From NCBI GenBank assembly GCA_002402045.2, contig NVUX02000074.1, positions 62,001 through 126,000 of the forward strand: a stretch of DNA of 64,000 nucleotides, written 5' to 3'. The translations under genes and the position numbers were made by a program. The notes beneath the pieces are model-generated. The model had not been told where the DNA came from. It saw only the letters and a list, made by a program, of their open reading frames with translations, and searched no databases. This DNA comes from Paracoccaceae bacterium. Lineage in GTDB: Bacteria > Pseudomonadota > Alphaproteobacteria > Rhodobacterales > Rhodobacteraceae. Below, in pieces: positions 29,149 to 39,505 of the stretch (positions are counted from its first letter, which is position 1; every line of letters begins with the position of its first letter).

Positions 29149-32100
29149 TCAAGCGTCCGCCGCGCGTTTTAGGGCCGCATCACGCAGCTGTGCGGGCACA
29201 TCCATCAGGCTTTGGGTGGCTGTCCACAAAATAGCGGTTTTTATCTCGCGGCCCGGGTAAACTTGCGCCAACCCAGCGCCATAAGCTGCCATTTGCCGCA
29301 AAAATCCTTCTGGAATGTCGGCCGACGTTTCGGGCACTTGCGGGTTTGATTTGAAGTCAACCGCCAGAATCGTGTCGCCAATCAGCAGCGCATCAATGCG
29401 GCCAAAAATAGGCCCGATTTCTGGCAGCGTGGCAGCCAGCGGCACCTCTCGCAGGGTGTCTGGCGCAAATACAGCTGCCAAATCGGGGGCTTGTAGCACC
29501 GCAAGCGCTTCATCAATCACCCCCTGCAGCGGTTCGATGATGAGCAAATGCGCTTTGGCCGCCCGCGCGGGTTTTGGCACATTTGCCAAATGCTCCAGCA
29601 GCGTGTGAATTTGGTCGCCGCGCAGCAGCGCATCCTCGTCTGGTATGGCCCCGGCAATGGTGTGCTCGCCACCCAAATCAGAGGGAGATTTGGCGCGGGG
29701 CGGTTTGGTGGGCTTGGGCGCGACATCGCTAAGCCAGTCTGGCAAACTCAGTTTAGTTTTTACGCTGTCCACGGCCTCCCCCGCTTTCAGCGCCCAGTTG
29801 TTTTCTAACACTAACCGGCCGTTGGCTTCGGGTATGGCTCCGAGCGCAGCCAGCGCCTCTCCTACGGGGTCATACCAGTTTTCCGGCACCTTTTTACGAT
29901 CCCCTGATCCTGCCATTATCAGCCAGCTTTCAGCACGCGTGAGGGCCACATAGAGCAGCCGCATTTTCTCTTCGGTTTGAAGGGCTTGCTGGGCAAGGCG
30001 CGCATCAGCAAGCGCTTTTGGAAGCTCCGCCACGGCGGCCCCGCAGGCGGCGAAACCATCCTCCAAAGCCAGCACGGCCTTGCCCTGGTTATTGGCTTTC
30101 TTAACTGTCTGCGGCAATATCACAATCGGGGCTTCTAGGCCTTTTGCTCCGTGTACCGTCATGATTCGCAACAAGTTATCCTCGTTGTTAAACTGCCGTT
30201 TTACCTCCAGCTCATCCGCCTTCACCCAGTTTAAAAACCCCGTTAAGCTTGGCACTTCACCGCGCTCATATTCCAGCGCTTGGCGCAGCAATTCATCAAC
30301 GCCCTCCTCGGCCTCTGGCCCTAGGCGCGCCAATAGTTTTTCGCGGCCTTTATGGTGAATAAGAATGCGCGCCAGCAGCTCAAAAGGCCGCTCATAGTCG
30401 GCGTGGGCAAGGATATCCGAGAGCATTTCATTGGGCTTTACTGCCTGCCAAAGCCGCCCTTTTCGCCCATGCGCCAGCTTAAACAGTGCCGCCTCGGAGA
30501 TGCCGCAAAGGGGGGAGCGCAAGGCATTGGCCAGCGCCAGATCATCTTGCGGATTGGCGGCAAATTGCAGTAGCGCCAGCAGGTCTTTTACCGCGAGCTC
30601 TTGCGCCACTTTTAGCCGGTCTGCCCCCGCCACCGGCACGCCTGCGGCCTTCAGCTCCTTCAGCAATGCCTTAAAAAGATCACCGCGGGCTTGCACTAAA
30701 ATCAGAAAATCTCCGGCCTGCACCGGCCTGTTTTTACCCGGTAAAACAACCTTGCTCTCAATAATCTCGGCCACCCGCGCCGCCACATCTTCGGCCAGTA
30801 AAAACTGAGGGTCGCTTGGCGGCAGGGCATCCACCGGCGCATCCCATGGCAGGGCCTCCTCGGCTGGGTCCTTTTCGTAAAATGGCCAAAGCTCCACCCG
30901 TCCGGGCAGGGCGTCATCTGCCGCAATATGGCTGATTTCTCCCGCTACGCCACCGCGGGCATCACCGCTAAACACTTGGTCTACAAGGTTTAGAATTGGC
31001 GGGGCCGAGCGGAAAGAGCAATGCAGAGCGCCTTCAAACATCGGGGTTTCCACGGCTTCCAAGCGCTCATGCAACAGGGCCTTTACCCGTGCAAATTCGT
31101 GTGGGTCGGCCCCCTGAAAAGAGAAAATAGACTGTTTTTCATCGCCAACTACAAATATTGTGCGCGCGTCTCCGCCCTCGGCAGCCGCTGCGTAAATCTC
31201 TTCGGCCAGTGCTTTCACAATGTCCCATTGCAGCGGGCTGGTATCTTGGGCTTCATCGACCAAAATATGGTCAATCCCGCCATCCAGCCGATAAAGCACC
31301 CATTGCGCCATCTCGGAATCCCGCAACAAAGCGTCTGCCTTGCGAATGAGATCTTCAAATTCAAGCACAGCACGGGCGGATTTGTGGGTATTGTAGCGGG
31401 CGAGGAACGCACTGGCAAACACGTGCAACACCCGCGCCTTTTCCAGCGCCACCAGCGCAAGGCGGGATTGATGGGCAGCGTAAATTCTCTCGATAAGAGT
31501 TTCCATCAGCGCTTGCGCTGACGGGAAGGCCTTTTTTACAGCTTTCACCGGAAAGCTGCGGGTAGAAAGCGGCTGCATATCCTTGCGCAAAAACCCCTCT
31601 GCCAGCAAGTTCAACGCCACCTTGGCTGGGTTTTTACGGCTCGCCACGAGAAGCTCGGCGGCGTTGCCATCTTTAACCCCACCGCCTTGAAATAGCGCAT
31701 TTATAAAGGCATCAAGGGTTTGGTCATCAAAGCCCTCCAGCACCCGCGCCAAAAGCATTTCATCGTTGATATCTGGCTCAGCGCCAATTGCGTCGGCGGC
31801 GGCCTCCACATAAAACTCATGCTCAAAAAGCTCTTGGTGTTTCAGGATGTCGTGCAAAAACCCCTCGGGGTCGCCCGCTTTCTCGATAAACGCTGCGAAA
31901 TCATCAGGCATTTCCAGCGCCATTTCATCAAGCACCTCGGCCCGTAAGGCCGTCGCTCCCCGCTCATCAAGCAGCTCAAAATCCGGCGAAACCCGCGCTT
32001 CCAGCGGAAAGCGGTGCAGCAGGCTCTCGCAAAAGGCATGAATCGTCTGGATTTTTAACCCGCCGGGGGTTTCCAGCGCACGGGCAAATAGGGAGCGGGC

Positions 32101-32415
32101 GTGCAGCAGCTGGGCGTCGGGCAGATTGTCCTCGCCGAGCGCGGCCAGTGCCGCGCGCAAAGGCGTATCAGGCATCATGGCCCACTGGCCGAGCTGCTTA
32201 AACAGGCGGTTTTGCATTTCGGCGGCGGCGGCTTTGGTGAATGTCAGGCATAATATTCGCCCCGGTGCCGTGCCGCCTAGCAATAGCCGCGCCACGCGGT
32301 TGGTGAGCACACGGGTTTTGCCCGAGCCAGCATTGGCCGAAACCCAGGCCGAGCGGGCGGGCCATGCGGCGGCAATTTGCGCCTTGGTGGCTTCGGCTTT
32401 ACGTGCTTCGCTCAT
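29149..32415 (-). CDS. addA: Double-strand break repair helicase AddA
   Basis: SANAGSGKTRVLTNRVARLLL; ILVDEAQDTSPLQWDIVKAL; TVHGAKGLEAPIVILPQT; C-terminal nuclease LAVDFKSN. Confidence 0.93.
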   Translation of the reverse strand: MSEARKAEATKAQIAAAWPARSAWVSANAGSGKTRVLTNRVARLLLGGTAPGRILCLTFTKAAAAEMQNRLFKQLGQWAMMPDTPLRAALAALGEDNLPDAQLLHARSLFARALETPGGLKIQTIHAFCESLLHRFPLEARVSPDFELLDERGATALRAEVLDEMALEMPDDFAAFIEKAGDPEGFLHDILKHQELFEHEFYVEAAADAIGAEPDINDEMLLARVLEGFDDQTLDAFINALFQGGGVKDGNAAELLVASRKNPAKVALNLLAEGFLRKDMQPLSTRSFPVKAVKKAFPSAQALMETLIERIYAAHQSRLALVALEKARVLHVFASAFLARYNTHKSARAVLEFEDLIRKADALLRDSEMAQWVLYRLDGGIDHILVDEAQDTSPLQWDIVKALAEEIYAAAAEGGDARTIFVVGDEKQSIFSFQGADPHEFARVKALLHERLEAVETPMFEGALHCSFRSAPPILNLVDQVFSGDARGGVAGEISHIAADDALPGRVELWPFYEKDPAEEALPWDAPVDALPPSDPQFLLAEDVAARVAEIIESKVVLPGKNRPVQAGDFLILVQARGDLFKALLKELKAAGVPVAGADRLKVAQELAVKDLLALLQFAANPQDDLALANALRSPLCGISEAALFKLAHGRKGRLWQAVKPNEMLSDILAHADYERPFELLARILIHHKGREKLLARLGPEAEEGVDELLRQALEYERGEVPSLTGFLNWVKADELEVKRQFNNEDNLLRIMTVHGAKGLEAPIVILPQTVKKANNQGKAVLALEDGFAACGAAVAELPKALADARLAQQALQTEEKMRLLYVALTRAESWLIMAGSGDRKKVPENWYDPVGEALAALGAIPEANGRLVLENNWALKAGEAVDSVKTKLSLPDWLSDVAPKPTKPPRAKSPSDLGGEHTIAGAIPDEDALLRGDQIHTLLEHLANVPKPARAAKAHLLIIEPLQGVIDEALAVLQAPDLAAVFAPDTLREVPLAATLPEIGPIFGRIDALLIGDTILAVDFKSNPQVPETSADIPEGFLRQMAAYGAGLAQVYPGREIKTAILWTATQSLMDVPAQLRDAALKRAADA

Positions 32416-35306
32416 GGGAATACCTCTGCCACGGGCGCTTCATCATCGGCCCATTCACCCCGCCTTGCGAGATGGTCATAATCGCTATCATGGGCAATAA
32501 GCTCTGGCCGAAGCCGCGCCGCATAGCCCTTTTCAAGCTGCTGATATTCATTCAAAAATCCGACCACCCGTCGCCAGACATCCACCATCACCGGATCATC
32601 GCCCTCAAAGCGGATAATGCCGGTTTTTTTGCCGAGATAAACCAGCTCGAGCGCGCCCACATGCTGGGCATTTAGCCCCTTAAACCCTTGCGCCTCGGCA
32701 ATCGCGCCTTCCAGCGGTAGCTGCACATTGAAGGCCTTGATTTTATTGATGGATTCAGGGTTCCCAGCTTTATAATCATAGATCATCGCGGTGCCACCCG
32801 CGCCAATATCTATCCGGTCTGCCTTGCCCGTCAGGGTCACATCAAAGGCTGGCCCCTTCACCTCCCGATGGCCCGTGATTTCCAGCGCAAAGGGCTGGCC
32901 CTGCGCCCGCCGCTCGGCCTCGGTTTTAAGGAAAAATGCTTTGGCTTGCCGTAAATGATGCCGCCATTTCGCCCTAAACGATGGCCATGGCACACCCGCC
33001 AGCGCCGCCTCGACGCACGTGTCATAAAGCTGGGCGGGGTCGTCTGGTAGCCCGTCCATACTGGCCGCCACAAAGCGTTCCAGCGCGTCATGTACCACAT
33101 TTCCGCGCATCAAAAAATCTGGTTCAGGCACTAATGGGTCAAGCGGGTAAAGCCGTAGCACATGGCTGGCATAAATCGCGTAAGGGTCGCGGATCAGGGT
33201 CTCGACACGGGTGACCGAGAGCTTTTTTGGCCGGGATTCCAGCGGCGGCGCGGGGCAGGGGCGCTTGGCGGGGCGCGGCTTTCCCTCGGGCCGATCAAGT
33301 GTGGCAGCCAGCGCCAAAAGCGTATCACCGCGCGCTTCCATGGACGCCAGCACCGCTTTGCCGCCCTCCATACCGCCCAGCAGGTTTTGCAAGCGCATCA
33401 CCCAACGAGAGGCAACACTGGGGGCTTCGCCTTCGCGCACCGACCGGGAGATTAACACCTCGCCCGCGCCGAGCGCTTGCTGAAAATCATGTGCCGAAAG
33501 GCCGATTTGGCGCTCGGGTAGCATCAGCCCAACTTGCCGCCGCATATCGCGATTCAGCCATGGGTCATGGTTGGAAAGCTTGGGCCAAATACCCTCGTTT
33601 AGCCCCGCAACGATCACTAAATCCATGCTTTGCACCCGCGCTTCCAACGTGCCCCAAATCGCGATGTCTGGGTGGGCCTGAAGCGGGTCGTCGCGCACCT
33701 CGATGCGCTCCAGAACAGTGGCAAATAGCGCCCGATATTGCGCGGAATTATAAAGGGCTTCATGGCCCTCCCCCAGCGCCAGTGTATCAAAAACCTTGAT
33801 AACCTCGCGCCCTGCTTCTTTGTCCCAAAGCCCGGCACCCGCGAGCGCTTCGGCGGTTTGGCGGTGTAATTTGGCCCAGTCATTTAGCGTGCGCGGGTCG
33901 GGGTTTTCGGTTGGGGCCAGTGTGGTTTGCAGCGCCGCAAGCCACGGCTCGGCCCCTTCCACCTTGGCGGCCCAATCAGCAAACGCGGCTAGATTAAGCA
34001 CCAATGGCCCGCCGCGAAGCGCCTCAGATTCAAACTGCCGTGCTAGGGCCAAATGCGCGCCTCGCGCCTTACCACATAGTGGGTGTTTGAGGATCTCCAT
34101 CAGGTTTACCGGCGCAAGCGGGCGCCCCAAAGATGCCGCAATCATCCGCAGGAAAACCCCCGGCGCTGTCAGCTTTCCGGGATGGCCGGCGCTATCATCG
34201 GGCGCAATGCCCCAGCGGGTTAGCTCGGCGCTCACGCGGCGGGTTAGGTTGCGATCAGGGGTGACGAGCGCCGCCTTTTGGCCCAAGGCCAGCGCCTCGC
34301 GCAGGCGCAGGGCAATGGCCATGGCCTCGGCGCGGGCATCGGGGGCATTCAGCAGGCTAACGCGGGCCATGGCCTCGGGAAGCTGTGCCGAATGTTTTGG
34401 CGCGTCTTCCAGCCAATGGGGCGTAACGGGCGCGGGGCGCAGCGCCAAGGAAAGCACGGCATTGCGGGCAAGGTTTTGCACAGGTTGTTGGTGCCACTCA
34501 GGCACATCTGCGGGGTCAAACCCGATGCGGGCGGAAAGCTCTGCGAAGCCAAATTGCGGGTGCTCTTCGCCCATTTGCGGCCAGAGATCCTGTGGGGTGG
34601 TATAATCATACCCCGGCAGCACCACCGCTCCTTGGGGAAGGTTCGCCACAGCGGCCATTAAGCTTGCCGTAACAACCCGCGAGCCGGTTGAGCCAGCTAC
34701 GATTACCGGCCCTTTGGCCGGCGCAGCTTCCCAGCCCGCCACCAGCATTTCCACCGCTGCTTTTAGCCGTGCTTCCCCGCCAGATAGCATCTGCTCGGGT
34801 AGGGTTTCCTCAAATCGGTTTAAAATGTCGAGAAAGGCGAGGTTTCGCACCCAGTGGCTAGAAAGTCCTTGCACATCAATCTGTTGCAGATCCTCAAAGC
34901 TAATGCCGGCCCCCGCCATTTCGTCTTGTAAGTCCGCCAGCGAGTCCGCCAGCCCAAACATCGCTGATTTTGACCCCAGCTCTGGTTGCGCCTCCAGAAA
35001 GGCGCCGACAAGGTCTGCCAAGGCCAAATGGCGCTCAAACCGTGCCTTGGATTTGGGGGCGTCTGGCCCGTTTCCAAGGTCCGATATCACTTTGATTTCG
35101 GGCAGTAAGCCCGCGCCCCGTGCGGCCAAAATTTCTTGCAAACGCCGCTGCGCGCGCCGGGTGTTTACCAAAATAGTTATCTGCGCCCATGCTTCGGGTG
35201 CGGCCCCGTTTAGGCGCGCCTCCAGCCCGTCCACAAAGGCTTGCGAAAAATCGCAACCTATGGGCAGGGCAAAAATACGGGGGGAAGTTTGCGCGGAAAA
35301 CAACAT
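32412..35306 (-). CDS. addB: Double-strand break repair protein AddB
   Basis: ATGA overlap with addA; C-terminal PD-(D/E)XK nuclease region with MIYDYKAG. Confidence 0.9.
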   Translation of the reverse strand: MLFSAQTSPRIFALPIGCDFSQAFVDGLEARLNGAAPEAWAQITILVNTRRAQRRLQEILAARGAGLLPEIKVISDLGNGPDAPKSKARFERHLALADLVGAFLEAQPELGSKSAMFGLADSLADLQDEMAGAGISFEDLQQIDVQGLSSHWVRNLAFLDILNRFEETLPEQMLSGGEARLKAAVEMLVAGWEAAPAKGPVIVAGSTGSRVVTASLMAAVANLPQGAVVLPGYDYTTPQDLWPQMGEEHPQFGFAELSARIGFDPADVPEWHQQPVQNLARNAVLSLALRPAPVTPHWLEDAPKHSAQLPEAMARVSLLNAPDARAEAMAIALRLREALALGQKAALVTPDRNLTRRVSAELTRWGIAPDDSAGHPGKLTAPGVFLRMIAASLGRPLAPVNLMEILKHPLCGKARGAHLALARQFESEALRGGPLVLNLAAFADWAAKVEGAEPWLAALQTTLAPTENPDPRTLNDWAKLHRQTAEALAGAGLWDKEAGREVIKVFDTLALGEGHEALYNSAQYRALFATVLERIEVRDDPLQAHPDIAIWGTLEARVQSMDLVIVAGLNEGIWPKLSNHDPWLNRDMRRQVGLMLPERQIGLSAHDFQQALGAGEVLISRSVREGEAPSVASRWVMRLQNLLGGMEGGKAVLASMEARGDTLLALAATLDRPEGKPRPAKRPCPAPPLESRPKKLSVTRVETLIRDPYAIYASHVLRLYPLDPLVPEPDFLMRGNVVHDALERFVAASMDGLPDDPAQLYDTCVEAALAGVPWPSFRAKWRHHLRQAKAFFLKTEAERRAQGQPFALEITGHREVKGPAFDVTLTGKADRIDIGAGGTAMIYDYKAGNPESINKIKAFNVQLPLEGAIAEAQGFKGLNAQHVGALELVYLGKKTGIIRFEGDDPVMVDVWRRVVGFLNEYQQLEKGYAARLRPELIAHDSDYDHLARRGEWADDEAPVAEVFP

Positions 35307-35387
35307 AGCGTGCCTTTGGTTGATCAGCCCAGAGTGTGGCCTTTGCTTTGGCGTGATGCAACGACAAATTGCACCCTTTCAGGTCCG

Positions 35388-36449
35388 CTATTCCGGCGCT
35401 GAAAGCAGGGTGATTATATCGACCAAAACTTCGGTGCGCTGCTGGCTGGTTTGAGATGTCAGGGACATGATATCCCCTGTTTGCGCGGCAATGGCGGCTT
35501 CCATCCAGCCCCGTGCGCGGGCCAGCTCGCGGGTTCCTTCAAGGCCAAGCCCCAGCGCAAGATGATAGCCTGTTTGCTCAATATAAATTGGATTTTTTAG
35601 CCCGGAAAGCACAAGCAAAGCGGCCAGCGCGGCCTCGGAATCATCATGCTGATAGGCCACACCAAGGCAGGTTTCGGCTTGGCGTGTCAGCTTTTCCGTT
35701 GAGGCCCCTGCGCGCCTGAGCCACAGGTCCATTTCTGATATCAGTTCGGTGCTGTCTGTGGTTGCCAATTGCAGTAATTGCGGGCGCAATTCAGCGGTAA
35801 AGCTTTGGCATCCCTCAATAATCGGCCCAATCTCCGATGTGCTTAGAGACGTTTCCAGCAAAAAGTTGCTCTGCTCGACCGCCAGTTGCCGCAGATTGCA
35901 AAATTGGGCTTTTACATGCTCAAACGGGGTATCAGCCCCGATATTAACGCAAAGCGCGCGCATCGAGAGGGGGCCTTGTGGTGCGGCCAGCTCTTCGGCC
36001 TCCGCCACAATGGCCCCGTTTTCGCTGAGCGCCCTTAGTGCATCTTGCGCCGACACAAGGCCAAGCGATATTTTCAGCGCCAAAGCTTCGTTTTCATTGC
36101 TGAGCTTGTTAAAGGACGACATCAGAAAATCGCGCTCTTCATGGGTGAGCGTGCCGGTGGCTTCATAGCCCATAAAGGCCTGAAAATCATTGATGGCAGC
36201 GCGGGATTTGCGCCCGAAAATACCATCAACCACCCCGACATTAAAGGCAAAGAAATTGAGTGCGGATTGTACGGCGCGGTTGGCGTTGCGCTGGGCGCTA
36301 TAAGCGGCCTGCTGGTTGCGGTTGTTCTGGTTGTTTCTAAATAGCCCACTTAAAAAACCACCCTGCCGCTGGGCAAACACAGGCTCAGGGCTGGTTATTC
36401 CCAGTGCGAGGGCGGTCAGAATTATCCATTTCAATCGGGGCTGGCGCAC
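35388..36449 (-). CDS. Exported protein with peptidoglycan-binding-like domain
   Basis: Signal-like N-terminus; VQSALNFFAFNVGVVDGIFGRKSRAAINDFQAFMGY PG_binding_1-like repeat. Confidence 0.7.
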   Translation of the reverse strand: MRQPRLKWIILTALALGITSPEPVFAQRQGGFLSGLFRNNQNNRNQQAAYSAQRNANRAVQSALNFFAFNVGVVDGIFGRKSRAAINDFQAFMGYEATGTLTHEERDFLMSSFNKLSNENEALALKISLGLVSAQDALRALSENGAIVAEAEELAAPQGPLSMRALCVNIGADTPFEHVKAQFCNLRQLAVEQSNFLLETSLSTSEIGPIIEGCQSFTAELRPQLLQLATTDSTELISEMDLWLRRAGASTEKLTRQAETCLGVAYQHDDSEAALAALLVLSGLKNPIYIEQTGYHLALGLGLEGTRELARARGWMEAAIAAQTGDIMSLTSQTSQQRTEVLVDIITLLSAPE

Positions 36450-36543
36450 AGCGCACTCCTCAAGTTATACCCGCGCCGCAAGAATCGAGGCTGGGTGACA
36501 ATACCAGATAACACTAGGCTAAATAGCGCGTTTTCGCTACCGC

Positions 36544-37968
36544 TCAATAATCAAAATACCGATTTTTTTCCAAAGGTGCGCGGGCTTGGGCCAGCGTAAT
36601 TTCCAGCGTTGAGCGCTCCCACACCACCTCTACAATCGCCCCTGTAGGGCGGGCTTTTTCTATAGAAACATCGCTTTCGCTCCACCCGGAACCGTTGGCA
36701 AAGGTCAGCCGGGCGCCCGTGCGCTCCAGCAGGGTTTTGGCAATAAAAAGCCCCAGCCCCATGCCCTCATAGCCCGGGCGGTTGGGGTCTATATAGCCGC
36801 GTTTGCGCACAAACGGGTCTCCGATGCGGCCAATCAGATGAGAGGGGTAGCCGGGGCCGTCATCTCCCACATGCACTTTCAAGTGGGCCTTGTCCCAGTC
36901 AATATCTATCCACACGGTGCTGGCTGCAAAATCAACCGCATTTTGGATGAGGTTGCGCAGGCCGTGGATGATTTCGGATTGCCGCGCGATCAGCATATGG
37001 TCTGCCCCCGGGCCATCATTTATCCGGCCATTTATGCGGGGAATAATGCGCTTTCCGCGGTCCATATGTGGCTCCATCGCCTCTTGCACAAGGGCCGATA
37101 TCGGGGCGATCTGCATTAGCGAATCATCTTTTCCTGAGCGCCCCATTTCGTGCAAAATATCACGGCAGCGGTTGGCTTGCTCTCGAATTAACTCCACGTC
37201 TTCCAGCAGCTCTGGCTGCCCCGCCAGCTCATCTGCCAGCTCGGTGCTTACCATTTTAATGGTTGCCAAAGGCGTGCCCAGCTCATGTGCTGCAGCGGCA
37301 ACAACACCGCCAAGCGCGGTCAGCCGCTGCTCGCGGCCCAGAGCCGCTTGGGTGGCGGCCAGCGCCTGCGACATTGAAAAAACTTCCACCATGATTTTGC
37401 GAGAAAACAAAGCCAAAAACCCAACCGATGTGATGAGCGCCACCCAAAATCCGTCGATCATTAATTGTGGCACTTGGAGAACCTCGCCGGAGAGCAGCTT
37501 CATGGGGGCTGGAAAAACCAGCAAGGCCGAGATGAGCCCCACGGCCACCAAGCCAAGCAAAATGGTGGCGCGCAGATTAAGCGCTGTTGAGGCCATAACG
37601 ACGGGGGTGAGCAATAGCACGGCAAACGGGTTCATGAGCCCGCCGGTGAGGGCCAAAAGTGCAGCCAGCTGGGTGAGATCAAAGATCAGCGTTCGGAGCG
37701 CCGCCCGCTCGCTTAGCCGGCGATTTTCCGGAAATACCACCGTTGCCACAATGTTAACTGCGACCGCAACACCAACAACGGTGGCAACAAGGTCTACCCT
37801 GATATCGACGTGCAGCCACTGCACCGCGACCCATAGTGCAAAAGACTGTCCGGCAATGCTCATCCAGCGCAGCATAACCAGCGTGCGCAGCCGCACCCAG
37901 CTAAACCGCGCCTCGTGCGAGAGGATATTTGTGTTTGGGTCCGCCATGCTCTTGCTTAGCATGCTCAT
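36544..37968 (-). CDS. regB: RegB/PrrB/ActS-type redox sensor histidine kinase
   Basis: GGLMNPF (37624-37644), AHELGTPLATIKMV H-box, NRCRDILHEMGRSGKDD with RegB-type cysteine (37165-37167); start MSMLSKSMADPN. Confidence 0.8.
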   Translation of the reverse strand: MSMLSKSMADPNTNILSHEARFSWVRLRTLVMLRWMSIAGQSFALWVAVQWLHVDIRVDLVATVVGVAVAVNIVATVVFPENRRLSERAALRTLIFDLTQLAALLALTGGLMNPFAVLLLTPVVMASTALNLRATILLGLVAVGLISALLVFPAPMKLLSGEVLQVPQLMIDGFWVALITSVGFLALFSRKIMVEVFSMSQALAATQAALGREQRLTALGGVVAAAAHELGTPLATIKMVSTELADELAGQPELLEDVELIREQANRCRDILHEMGRSGKDDSLMQIAPISALVQEAMEPHMDRGKRIIPRINGRINDGPGADHMLIARQSEIIHGLRNLIQNAVDFAASTVWIDIDWDKAHLKVHVGDDGPGYPSHLIGRIGDPFVRKRGYIDPNRPGYEGMGLGLFIAKTLLERTGARLTFANGSGWSESDVSIEKARPTGAIVEVVWERSTLEITLAQARAPLEKNRYFDY

Positions 37969-38018
37969 AGGCAAAAGCAACTCACCACCCGGGCGCGGTG
38001 CATGGAGGCTCAAAGCGC

Positions 38019-38045
38019 GTAAAAACCCCAAAAAAGTGTTTTTAC
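38019..38045. promoter_or_regulatory. Inverted repeat GTAAAAAC-N11-GTTTTTAC in the divergent regB/flavoprotein intergenic region
   Basis: 8-bp perfect arms 38019-38026 and 38038-38045. Confidence 0.4.
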
Positions 38046-38101
38046 AAGCGGTGGGTTCGCGTATACCAAAACTGCAAATAGCAAATATGCAGGATTGCCG
38101 A

Positions 38102-39505
38102 ATGTCAGACCTCGACCGCCCGATTTTCGATATAATTGTGATTGGTGGCGGGGTTGTGGGCTGCGCGCTGATGCGGCGGTTTGCGCTAAACGGGGCCAGA
38201 GCGCTGCTGCTTGAAAAGGGCGCTGATATTCTTTCGGGGGTCAGCAAGGCCAATAGCGCCATTTTGCACACGGGGTTTGATGCCCCGCCGGGCAGTGTCG
38301 AGGGTGCCTGTATGCAGGCCGGATATAAGGAATATCTGGAGATTTATCAGCGCTTTGGCTTGCCGCTGCTGGAAACTGGTGCGCTGGTGGTGGCGTGGAA
38401 TGAAGAGCAGCTGGCGCAGCTGGATGGGATTATTGCCAAGGCGCATGAAAATGGCGTGGATAATGTGAGCCGGATGCCGCGTGCGGCGCTACGTGCGGCT
38501 GAGCCACAGCTTGCAGACCGGGCGCTGGGGGCGGTTTTGGTGCCGCATGAATTTGTGATAGATCCGTGGAGTTCGCCGCTGGCCTACCTGCGGCAGGCGG
38601 TGGCGCTGGGCGCAGAATATCGGTTTAATACCGAGGTGAAAAGCGGAGAATTTAGCGGAAAAAGCTGGCGGCTTGGCACCAGCAATGGCGATTATTCAGC
38701 GCGGATTGTGATTAACTGCACCGGAACTCAGGGCGATATCGTGCAACGCATTTGCACCCCGCCGGCGTTTGAGATTCGGCCGCGCAAGGGGCAGTTTTTG
38801 GTTTATGATAAAAGCGCGGCCAGCCTGATAAAGGCCATTATTTTGCCGGTACCAACCCCCACCACCAAAGGCGTGGTGCTGACCAAAACCATTTTTGGCA
38901 ATCTGCTGCTTGGCCCCACGGCGGAGGAGCAGGAAGACCGCGACCATGCGCAGGTGGATGCCAACATGCTGCAAGGGCTGATTGATGTGGGCACCACCAT
39001 GCTGCCCGCGCTGCCGCAGCACGCCGTTACCGCCACCTATGCTGGCCTGCGCCCTGCAACTGAATTTAAGGATTATCAAATTAAAGCTGAAGCTGGCAAA
39101 AACTGGATCGGGGTGAATGGCATTCGCTCAACCGGCCTTACGGCGGCGCTGGGAATTGCCACCTATGTGGCGCAGCTTTGCGCTGAAACCTTTCCCGAGG
39201 CGGCTAAGTATAGCCCGCCAGCTACGCTCATTTGGCCTGTCATGCCGATGCTGGCGGAGCACGAACCGCGGGCCTATCAAAAGGGCGACGATACCGAGAT
39301 TATCTGCCATTGCGAGCGCGTTACGCGGGGCGATATCGAGCGGGCGCTGGGCGCGGATATTCCGGCCAAAAGCCTTGGCGGGTTGCGGCGGCGCACGCGG
39401 GTAATGATGGGGCGCTGCAATGGGTTTTATTGCGCGGCCAAGGTGGCAAAGCTGACCGAAGGCCAGATTTATCCGCGCCTTGCCAAAGGGGGAAAAGATG
39501 CGTGA
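38102..39505 (+). CDS. FAD-dependent oxidoreductase, GlpA-like with C-terminal BFD-type [2Fe-2S] domain
   Basis: DIIVIGGGVVGCALMRRFALNGARALLLEKG; ICHCERVTRGDIERAL...TRVMMGRCNGFYC; ORF track start 36890 is only an upstream open frame. Confidence 0.85.
   Translation: MSDLDRPIFDIIVIGGGVVGCALMRRFALNGARALLLEKGADILSGVSKANSAILHTGFDAPPGSVEGACMQAGYKEYLEIYQRFGLPLLETGALVVAWNEEQLAQLDGIIAKAHENGVDNVSRMPRAALRAAEPQLADRALGAVLVPHEFVIDPWSSPLAYLRQAVALGAEYRFNTEVKSGEFSGKSWRLGTSNGDYSARIVINCTGTQGDIVQRICTPPAFEIRPRKGQFLVYDKSAASLIKAIILPVPTPTTKGVVLTKTIFGNLLLGPTAEEQEDRDHAQVDANMLQGLIDVGTTMLPALPQHAVTATYAGLRPATEFKDYQIKAEAGKNWIGVNGIRSTGLTAALGIATYVAQLCAETFPEAAKYSPPATLIWPVMPMLAEHEPRAYQKGDDTEIICHCERVTRGDIERALGADIPAKSLGGLRRRTRVMMGRCNGFYCAAKVAKLTEGQIYPRLAKGGKDA

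Noticed and set aside
36890-38101. Upstream extension of the plus-strand flavoprotein ORF (871 aa in ORF track)
   Set aside because: Antisense to the RegB-type kinase; the real N-terminus is the Rossmann-preceding MSDLDRPIF at 38102.
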